The notes under the pieces were generated by a model that was not told where the DNA came from, searched no databases, and saw nothing but the letters and a program-made list of their open reading frames with translations. Source: Pristionchus mayeri (lineage: Eukaryota > Nematoda > Chromadorea > Rhabditida > Neodiplogasteridae). Taken from it: 64,000 nt of DNA. A program made the translations under genes and the position numbers. Positions 56,393-64,000 of the stretch are shown here, one piece after another (the stretch's first letter is position 1; each line of letters begins with the position of its first letter). The stretch is from positions 4,588,001 through 4,652,000 of the forward strand of contig BTRK01000001.1 of the NCBI GenBank assembly GCA_036245805.1, given 5' to 3'.

Positions 56393-56547
56393 TATATCGA
56401 TAAATTTGTTCCTACTAACCAGTCCTCAACAATCTGCACTCGCTAATGAGTCTCCTCTCTTCCTCACAAGCGCCTGCCCATTCTCCATTACTCCCTCACC
56501 TCTCGAAATCTCATGTTTGGAGAAAACTTCTCAACCATCAGATATGT

Positions 56548-56612
56548 GTTTCACAGTCAGATTAAACAATCTGACTCGGCAAAGAACGCAATGGAGATTA
56601 TGCTATGTACCT
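56548..56612 (+). ncRNA. 21U-RNA-like locus, type i
   Basis: ATGTGTTTCACAGTCAGATT, G at 56548; AAAGAACGCAAT with the T at 56592 (44 nt). Confidence 0.6.
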
Positions 56613-56854
56613 TTTTCTAAATTAACAAATCATAGTAGACAAATCACTCATGAACGATATTTGCCGACGTTCCTTCCTCAATGCTACGTTTATCCTCTTG
56701 ATATTGTACCAGTTCGTCCCTACCGTCATCTACGTAATTCATAGTCTGCGAGACCTAGAAGTGCACAGTAGCCTGACCATGAAACTACCGTTCTTTATCT
56801 TGAGAGTTTAAGAAGAAATATGGAATTTAGTTCGCCTTCGGTTTCCGGAATTAT

Positions 56855-56920
56855 GTTTCACTGGTTAAGTAACCAGTCTATAGTCGGCAACAACTCCAAT
56901 TGCTTTCTCTTTTCATTTTC
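56855..56920 (+). ncRNA. 21U-RNA-like locus, type iii
   Basis: TTATGTTTCACTGGTTAAGT, G at 56855; AACTCCAAT with the T at 56900 (45 nt). A minus-strand motif starts at 56785. Confidence 0.55.
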
Positions 56921-56936
56921 TAAAAATCTATACCTA

Positions 56937-58427
56937 TATATAAGAGAGAGGCTCAGTGAATATATGCTTGGCAAAGTGCGAAAAATCGAAATCCCCCTAA
57001 ATGCGCATACATGTAGTAGTCGGTGAGTGTAGCTCAGGCGTGGCCTATTTAGTGTTCTAGATTGCTCGCCGATGAACGAAATGCACATTAGTCCGAAAAT
57101 TTAAACTTTCGAATTTTGCCATTTCGAATCCGATTTGAATGACTCATGTTTCAAAAAATCAATAATATTCCATGGATTATATGCGCCAAATTTTAGAAGG
57201 ATTGGGCATCAACTCGTAAAGAAACTGCGAAAATATTTATTTGAATTTTTTAAATAAATTCAGATGGGTGGGTAGCAACCATTTTTATTTCGTTATTATC
57301 TAGAGTGGCATGCTCGCTATACACATAATAAATTAAAAAGAAATAAAAAAATAGGTTTTTGAGAAATCGTTCAAAATTTGTAAAAAGTCACTTCTCGATC
57401 ATCCCGAAACTACCGTACTCGAGCCGGTCGAGTGGTGAGAGAGTGTGCAGAATGAAGGGCCTATTACACGAATTTAGTTCACGATTGTTAGGGGTACCGT
57501 AGCAGGATTACTGTATGTTTGTCTAAATTCATTCGACCCTGTCCGGCCTCTATTGTGCCACTACGGCTTGATTGGCACCATTTGGTGTATCTACATTTTC
57601 AGTGTTACTGTACTTCAGCCTACGGTAGCCGACAAATGATATCTTACACTGTCAGGATGGTGTGCCTCATGTAGCCTTACCAGGATCCAACATCATCCTC
57701 CACCTCAATGAAATTCGCGTAACCGTCTCTTCATTCTGCATACTCTCTCATCACTCGACCAGCTCGAGTACGGTAGTTTCGGGATCATCGAGAAGTGACT
57801 TTTTACACATTTTGAACGATTTCTCAAAAACCTATTTTTTTATTTCTTATTAATTTATTATGTGTATAGCGAGCATGCCACTCTAGATAATAACGAAATA
57901 AAAATGGTTGCTACCCACCCATCTGAATTAATTAAAAATTTTCAAATACATCTTTTCGCAGTTTCTTTACGAGTTGATGCCCAATCCTTCAAAAATTTGA
58001 CACATATAATCCATAGAATATTATTGATTTTTTGAAACATGAGTCATTCAAATCGGATTCGAAATGGCAAAATTCGAAAATTTAAATTTTCGGACTAAAG
58101 TGTATTTCGTTTCTCAGCGAGCAATCTAGAACAATCTAGAACAGAAAATAGGCCCCGCCTGAGCTACACTCACCGAGTACTACATGTATGCGCATTTAGG
58201 GGGATTTCGATTTTTCGCACTTTGCCAAGGGGTCTTCACAAATATGTTCACTGACTCAAAAAGTCTCTCATAAAGCGCTGTGTCCGTACGTCTGTCCGGA
58301 TTGCGAAACGATTACGAAATTTGGAGGGAGAGGGAGAGAGCGCGTCAACAAGTTTCGAAACGAGTGATTGCGAAACCTACCCCGCTAGGACGGGGCCCCC
58401 GCCGAAGGCGGGGGGCAGCCGGACTAG
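56937..58427 (+). mobile_element. Helitron-type element with a nested fold-back
   Basis: The 5' end TCTATACCTATATATAA and 3' end GGGGGCAGCCGGACTAG match the 171-bp copy at 30695-30865. The insertion is between A and T. The 3' hairpin (CCCCGCC/GGCGGGG) precedes CTAG. The body is swollen by the fold-back at 56970-58229. Flanking DNA on the two sides resembles one continuous stretch of the related unit at 49095-49190. Confidence 0.7.
56970..58229. mobile_element. Fold-back element nested in the Helitron
   Basis: TTGGCAAAGTGCGAAAAATC (56970) pairs with its complement ending at 58229. Arms of about 480 bp include ACTACC-GTACTCGAG / CTCGAGTACGGTAGT near the centre, which carries the gagagagtgtgc core also found in the short hairpins. 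Confidence 0.8.
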
Positions 58428-58529
58428 TAATATATAATAGTAGATTCTGTCATTGCCAATAACCAACAATAGAGATTTAATTAGCGACCTTCGGTCGCTA
58501 CGTGGTTCGCGGGGTTGTGTGTTAAGGAT

Positions 58530-59300
58530 AAATGTTGTCCACGACTGGTGAGAGCCTGCTTAAAACGTTGTACAAGGATCGCCATCGGCCTCACGAGCTT
58601 TTCACCACGCTCACGCTGCGGGGAGTGAGAGCAGGTTGGGAAGCATTTTGATTAAATTCAGTAGGGAATGTCAGTCAACCACGTTTAGCACCTATTGTAT
58701 GCATGAAAATATAATTGTAAGCGACTGGTGAGAGCCTGCTTAAAACGTTGTAAAAGGCTCGTGATGCCTCGGGCGATTCCATGCCATTCCAACTCAACTC
58801 AAGTGCCATTCCAACTCAACTCAACTCAAGTGCCATTCCAACTCAAGTGGAATGGGTGAAGCCCCATTCCAACTTCAAGTTGGAATGGGGCTTCACCCAT
58901 TCCAACTTTTTCGGATCGCCCTCGGCCTCACGATCTTTTCACAACGCTCTCGCTGCGGGGAGTGAGAGCAGGTTGGGAAGCATTTTGATTAAATTCCGTA
59001 GGGAATGTCAGTCAACCACGTTTAGCACCTATTGTATGCATGAAAATATAATTGTAAGCGACTGGTGAGAGCCTGCTTAAAACGTTGTAAAAGGCTCGTG
59101 AGGCCTCGGGCGATCCGAAAAAGTTGGAATGGGGCTTCACCACGTTCCAAATTTTTCGGATCGCCCGAGGCCTCACGAGCCTTTCGGCCTCACGAGACCA
59201 CGTTTAGCACCAATTTTACGTATGAAAATATAATTGTAAGCGACTGGTCAGAGCCTGATTAAAACGTTGTAAAAGGTTCGTGAGGCCTCGGGCGATCTGT
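58530..59300. repeat. Tandem repeats containing CGACTGGTGAGAGCCTGC
   Basis: The phrase cgactggt(g/c)agagcctg(c/a)ttaaaacgttg recurs at about 58531, 58720, 59058 and 59240, with ccacgtttagcaccta and gaaaatataattgtaagc between copies. A short inverted repeat of attccaac units lies at 58770-58910. Confidence 0.75.
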
Positions 59301-59439
59301 TGATAACTGAACGCTGATTCCCTAAGAAAATGAATCACATGGTTTAGCGATAAAAATAAAGCGATTTATAGCCGAAAACGAAAATTTCACCTTGGTAAGG
59401 ATAAGAAATAAAAGTTGCTGCCACGGGAGTTAGAATGGT

Positions 59440-61020
59440 CTAGGTCCGGGGTTTGGGCGATTACTTTGAAGCGAGATATGGGCGATAAATTAAAATTACG
59501 TCATATTGCATCATGATGATGTAATACAAAAGCTCTGGGCGATAAGTTTGAAGCGAACTATAGCCAATAAATTATTATTGCATAATGATGATGTAATACC
59601 AAATTTTGAATATCTCACTCTGGGAAGTACAATGGCCAAGGTCCGGGCTCTGGGCGATAAGTTTGAAGCGAGATACAGCCAAAAAGAGATTATTTCATCA
59701 TATTACATAATGATGACGTAATACCAAATTTTTAAAGTACTCGCCTTGGGGGTCCAATGGTCAAAGTCCGAGGTCTGGGTGATGCTTTGGTGCCGAGATC
59801 AGAAATTATTGCGTCATATTACATAATGATGACGCAATCGATGATGCAATAGAAAGAGCTCACCGAGGGGGTTCGTATGATGTCCCTACTGGTCACGCGT
59901 GATGATTTTGAAGCAAGTTATCAGCAAAAAACGGGCTATTGCATAGTGATGATGAAATATTGTATAGTGATAACGCAATCATTATCGATTTTGATAGAGC
60001 TCGCCGATAGGGTTCGTTTGGCGAGGGATTTGACCTTCTAGGTTGATTTTGAAGAGAGTTATGAGCAAAAAACGGTATATTGCATAGTGATTAGGGCGGC
60101 AAGAACGGATCACGGGTCGACCTTTCGACCCTCTAATACGGGTCAGATACGGGTCGTGGCGGTGACCCGTGCCGCGCTTCGCGTGTCGCGTTGCTCTCTC
60201 GGGTGACCCGTTTTAGAACGGGTCAAATACGGGTCATGCTGCCTTCTCGCAGCTATCGCATGTTCCAAACGTAAAATTTGTGTAAGGATTAATAAGCTCG
60301 AAGAGTACTATCCTTTGCATGACGTTTCAACTGAAAATACACTTTTTTAGTGTTTCGAGTTTCTTATTAGCAAGGGAAGAGACACTTCTTTCAAGCTTGC
60401 CGCATACCATCGCACAAGAGCGCTTGCCCGTGAGAAGAAATGATTGGAGAGAGCTCCTGAACTTTTCAGCCCCTGGATACTCCCTTTCCTCATTTAGATA
60501 TGCTCTCATAAATTGAATTTTGTTGGCATCAAAGTTTTGATGTTGTAGTTCTGAAATAAACGTAATATTATTATGGCATGGTTCCAAAATGCATATTATC
60601 ATTTTCGTATATGATTATCGAAAACTAATTGCGTAGTAATCACAATTGATCGAGGCGCGATTATGCGCGCCCTTCCCTCGACCCCCGCTGTGTCTCTTGA
60701 CCCGCTTTGGAACCGCGAAAAACGGGCCATGGACGGGTCATGCGCGCGAAAGCGGGTCATCCTAGGAGAGGTCGCGACACGCGACGCGCGTAGAGGGTCA
60801 CCCGAAAAAAAGAGAGTCTGCGGGACGGATATCCGTGATCCGTTCTTGCCGCCCTAGTAGTGATGATGCAATATTGCGTCATGATGATGCAATCGCTATA
60901 GAATTTGAAACGCCGTGCCAAGGCGGTTCAAATGGTACCGAGATTGAGCTGAGTTATTCGCGAAAAACGAGCGTGACAGACAGACAGACAGATAGACAGA
61001 CGAACGGACAGACAGACATC
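59440..61020. repeat. Degenerate tandem repeats with gatgatgcaat words, ending in a gaca repeat
   Basis: Units near 100-130 bp share gggcgataagtttgaagcga, attgcataatgatgatg and ccaagg-tccgggctctggg. The array is cut by the 60095-60853 insertion and ends in a (GACA)n tract at about 60975-61016. No ORF or RNA gene was recognised. Confidence 0.65.
60095..60853. mobile_element. TIR element, 0.76 kb, GC-rich ends
   Basis: Ends GGGCGGCAAGAACGGATCAC and the exact complement at 60834-60853 are flanked by TA. Subterminal DNA is full of cgggtca/tgacccg words on both sides. No transposase. Confidence 0.7.
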
Positions 61021-61461
61021 TTGTCTTTTTTCTACATAGTAATTCTTATAATTATTGGCGTCACCTTGCCTGCAGATCAACCCAGACCACGGGGGTTAAG
61101 AAATAGGTCAGAAATCCCCCACCACGTGCACACAACACGGGCTGTCGCCTCACGCATAGGTCGCTGATAACCTCAGGACAGAATGAACTGTTCGATAATC
61201 GATAACTGTTCGATATTGTTCGATAAATAAAATATTTCAACTCTCTCCCAAATAACAGAGCGTACATCTCGGTTATTCCCTACACTCTCTTTCACTCCCA
61301 ATCAGATTATCTGCTCGTACCGAACCTCAAACATCAATCTAAAGTCGCAATCTAACCTTCTCATGCCCTCACAATTGCCTGTCCACTCTCCAATACTCTC
61401 TGACCTCTTTCACCATATGAAAAGTGATATTTCGAGAAAGCACCGCGCCCGTCACAAATGC

Positions 61462-61526
61462 GTTTCATTATCGGACTAAAGAATCTGTGGTGGCAAATAA
61501 TGCAATTAATTCTCTATCAATATAAT
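61462..61526 (+). ncRNA. 21U-RNA-like locus, type i
   Basis: TGCGTTTCATTATCGGAC, G at 61462; AAATAATGCAAT with the T at 61506 (44 nt). Confidence 0.55.
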
Positions 61527-61619
61527 GAATCTAATACTAGAAAAATCACTCGTCTACTCATGACATTTTACTTTTTATTCATCTATGACAAAATTATTAT
61601 TTTGTCCAGTTCCGCCATA

Positions 61620-61683
61620 ACATCATCCAGGCAACCCAGATTGGATATATCATAGAATGTGTTCTATAGACTGAAGATGAAAC
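61620..61683 (-). ncRNA. 21U-RNA-like locus, type ii, divergent partner
   Basis: Minus-strand GTTTCATCTTCAGTCTATAG starts at 61683; ATATCCAAT puts the T at 61640 (43 nt). Back to back with 61755. Confidence 0.5.
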
Positions 61684-61754
61684 AACCGTCCTTAATCTGG
61701 ATAGTACAAGAAGAATGTCAAGAATCTCAAATGCAATCCGGTCCCGGAATTTAT

Positions 61755-61819
61755 GTTTCACGTGTTGCGTATCCAGTCGATGATTGAGATGAATTCAATA
61801 TCTCCCCCCTCCACTTGTC
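61755..61819 (+). ncRNA. 21U-RNA-like locus, type iii
   Basis: TTATGTTTCACGTGTTGCG, G at 61755; GAGATGAATTCAAT with the T at 61799 (44 nt). Confidence 0.6.
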
Positions 61820-61865
61820 AATAAAACTACAAAAAAATATGTCGCCGACTCCCAATTCTGACTAT

Positions 61866-63205
61866 CAGTGCGTTCGCCTAAGAATCGCACATTTCTCGAG
61901 AATTCCGGCACAGCAAAAAGAAAGACCTTGAGATTTTTACAGTTTCCGATAGCTCTAGGTATGCTCCATCCATTTCTACATTGCTCATGTGACATAATAC
62001 CTAATTTGCATAATTATACCTACTCAAACTTTCGCATTATTTTTTATTAAACAATTCGTAACTCAACGAAGATGCTTCAGATTTCCATGAAAATTGTTTT
62101 CTAGGACCTTCTTGATGCGCTCTATCAGCCTGTGTTGTGTGTTTATACAAATTCATATTTTGAAATTTAGATCACTTTTTCAAACATTTTTATCGCGAAA
62201 ACTTAGCCGAACACATCGCTAAATTTTTGATATGTTGTGACTCTTGATGATTTCTCACCATAAAAATTTCTTTAGCCGATTTCGAGGTCGCGAAGATTGT
62301 CGTTTTTAAGGAAAACAAAATCGACTTTTAGTGTGAAATTCATTATGTTTCACTGCTCACCCCACCCAATTGGCCAGGAATGGAATAATTACGACTCGAT
62401 GAGAGTCGATATTGGCACGTAATGAGTTCATTTCTGGCCAATTTGGTGGGGTGAGCAGTGAAACATAGTGAATTTCACACTAAAAGTCGATTTAGTTTTC
62501 CTTAAAAACGACAATCTTCGCGACCTCGAAATCGGCTTTAAAAAAATTTATGGTTAGAAGTCATCAAGAGTCACAACTGGAGTGATGGCGTGGTGGCGCC
62601 ACTCGCTATACAAGGGACCTGAGTTCGATCCCCCGCCGAGGCAGACCAAGCTCTCCATCCCCCCGGGGTCGGTTAATTGGTAGTGACCCCGGTCGCGAAA
62701 TGTATCGTTCCCTAGAAGGACCTTGGACAGCAGGGATACGTAGTCCAAACAGTAGTCGGCCTCACCGCACTACACCACCAAGCGTAATCGTCTCGCGACG
62801 ACTGTAAAAAATCGCTTGAAGTGGCTGCAAAAAAAAAGAGTCACAACATATCAAAAATTTAGCGATGAGTTCGGCTTAGTTTTCGCGATAAAAATGTTTG
62901 AAAAAGTGATCAAAATTTCAAAATATGAATTTGTATAAACACACAACACAGGCTGATAGAGCGTATCAAGAAGGTCCTAGAAAACAATTTTCATGGAAAT
63001 CTGAAGCATCTTCGTTGAGATACGAGTTGTTTAATAAAAATAATGCGAAAGTTTGAGTAGGTATAATTATGCAAATTAGGTATTATGTCACATGAGCAAT
63101 GTAGAAATGGATGGAGCATACCTAGAGCTATCGGAAACTGTAAAAATCTCAAGGTCTTTCTTCTTGCTGTACCGGCGGGTATGCGATTCTTAGGCGAATG
63201 CACTG
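61866..63205. mobile_element. Fold-back element (1.34 kb including a SINE)
   Basis: CAGTGCGTTCGCCTAAGAAT at 61866 pairs with its complement ending at 63205, flanked by CTAT on both sides. The arms pair through tttcgcgataaaaatgtttg and gcgacctcgaaatcggct to a centre near 62405. The right flank continues as the 3' half of a type-i 21U-like unit (ctctggctcgacaaagaatg). Confidence 0.8.
62578..62838 (+). mobile_element. tRNA-derived SINE with target duplication
   Basis: Flanked by the direct repeat AGTCACAAC (62569-62577 and 62839-62847). It contains an A-box-like TGGCGTGGTGG at 62586, a B box GAGTTCGATCCC at 62621, and ends in a short A-tract. Pol III promoter spacing is about 35 bp. It interrupts one arm of the fold-back, so the opposite arm gives the pre-insertion sequence. 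Confidence 0.8.
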
Positions 63206-63512
63206 CTATACACTCTGGCTCGACAAAGAATGTAATGAAGAGTAGTCGTAGCTGCTGCTTTTTTTATAAATTATTAAATCAAAAACTGGAAAAATCACAT
63301 GAACCATTGCACGACATTTGTCGAAGTTCCTTCCCCCAACGCTCTGTTTATCCCCTTTCTATGGATCCAGCCCCTACCTATCGTAATCCAGTCAACCCTG
63401 ATTCTGCAGGATATACAAGGCGCACTGTAGATTGAAAATGAAACCACCGTTCTCTATCTGTAGAGGACAAGAAGAATCCCGTATCAATTTCGCATCCAGC
63501 TTCCGGATTGAT

Positions 63513-63577
63513 GTTTCACCGGTTGCTTTAACTGTCGATCATCGAGAAGAACACGATTCTCTCTTCTTCCGATGTTA
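63513..63577 (+). ncRNA. 21U-RNA-like locus, type iii
   Basis: TGATGTTTCACCGGTTGC, G at 63513; AGAACACGAT with the T at 63557 (44 nt). A minus-strand motif starts at 63444. Confidence 0.6.
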
Positions 63578-63893
63578 GAAAAAAAATGTATCATATACAT
63601 CTTGTAATAATGAAATAAATTTGTTAATCATATTCACCATAAAAATAATTGTTATCGAATATTTCAGAAATCGCAGAGCGTGGTTTACGATCTTTCAGTT
63701 TTCTCCACTCTTTACCACTCCGAATAAGATTATCTGGTCATTCTGAACATGCATCAATCTGCAGCCGCAATAGGTCCCCATTGCCCTCATAATTGCCTGT
63801 CCACTCTCCATTAAAAATTTTAAAAATTCATTAAACTATAACATCTCGCTCCCTCAGAAAAGACGTTTTTACAATTAAATCCATCACAGATGC

Positions 63894-63958
63894 GTTTCAC
63901 AGTCAGACTATACACTCGGGTTCGACAAAGAATGCAATAAATACACGTCATTGAATCG
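63894..63958 (+). ncRNA. 21U-RNA-like locus, type i
   Basis: TGCGTTTCACAGTCAGACTA, G at 63894; AAAGAATGCAAT with the T at 63938 (44 nt). It is the unbroken counterpart of the units split at 47938 and 63205. Confidence 0.6.
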
Positions 63959-64000
63959 ATAACAAAAGATCAAAAACTTGAAAAAAATTCCGTTTGGAGA

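Larger units (their letters stand above)
45300..63999. repeat. Diverged repeat array with 21U-RNA-like units
   Basis: Units of roughly 500-700 bp recur throughout, interrupted by transposons. Landmarks in order are: cagattatctgctcgtac / cacatcaatctg / ctcacaattgcctg(t/c)cca; tgacctctctc; the plus motif gtttcacagtcagact with aaagaatgcaat; tttatccctttccta and ccagtccgt; gcacagtagcctgacc with the minus motif; then cggtttccggattgatgtttcac. Units begin at about 45276, 47440, 48960, 49680, 50280, 51060, 51940, 54370, 54840, 56400, 56780, 61260, 61670, 63290 and 63480. No translation is conserved between units, which argues against a gene family. Confidence 0.7.

Noticed and set aside
56640..56750. 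Recurrent VYPL..PVRP(Y/N)RN translations in array units, as if a gene family
   Set aside because: Similarity is at the DNA level over whole units, frames break in most units, and no start or splice structure recurs.
62621..62632. B box suggesting a functional tRNA gene
   Set aside because: No cloverleaf can be folded around it; flanking duplication and A-tract identify a SINE.
1..63999. CRISPR arrays, operons or bacterial promoters
   Set aside because: The sequence is intron-rich eukaryotic DNA; repeats here are transposons and piRNA-like units, with no repeat-spacer pattern.

Overview
The window looks like nuclear DNA of a nematode. Genes are split into many short exons (48-198 bp) with compact introns, mostly TTTCAG-type acceptors and GT donors, and intergenic DNA is packed with palindromic and small DNA transposons. 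The best organism-level clue is a large set of loci with the architecture described for nematode 21U-RNA (piRNA) genes. A clade V nematode, possibly a diplogastrid such as Pristionchus, is my guess; nothing here proves genus. Exons and spacings were read by hand; no search was run.

Layout. 0-1.2 kb: minus-strand remnants of an adenylate kinase with a ruined P-loop and of a DGAT2-like acyltransferase with an in-frame TAG. 1.2-4.7 kb: mostly repeats, including a 1.6-kb fold-back element. 4.7-16 kb: strongly decayed tandem copies of a transporter gene, split by an RTE-type retrotransposon (10.3-13.5 kb). 16-38 kb: better-preserved transporter copies on the minus strand. Copy A (17.8-21.8 kb) and copy B (22.9-27.1 kb) are broken and meet at a fused exon. 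Copy C (27.9-38.2 kb) is phase-consistent from end to end and encodes an SLC18B1-like major facilitator superfamily (MFS) transporter. Six phase-compatible exons at 40.9-44.0 kb probably supply a long cytosolic N-terminus, giving an 866-codon model of 26 exons. 45-64 kb: no protein gene recognised. This stretch is a diverged repeat array carrying about 20 21U-RNA-like loci, interrupted by mariner, piggyBac-type, Helitron, SINE and fold-back insertions.

Central observation. GTTTCA(C) followed 43-45 nt later (measured G to T) by a CAAT/CGAT/CAGT box, whose T would be the 5' U of a 21U-RNA, recurs at more than 25 places. It occurs in sequence classes that otherwise look unrelated. One class sits in the intron next to exon E15 of each transporter copy, antisense to the gene, and persists with exact 44-nt spacing in copies whose exons have decayed. 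The other classes form the 45-64 kb array and are partly arranged as divergent pairs. So the window appears to combine a decaying tandem transporter array that carries intronic piRNA-like genes with a separate dense piRNA-like cluster.
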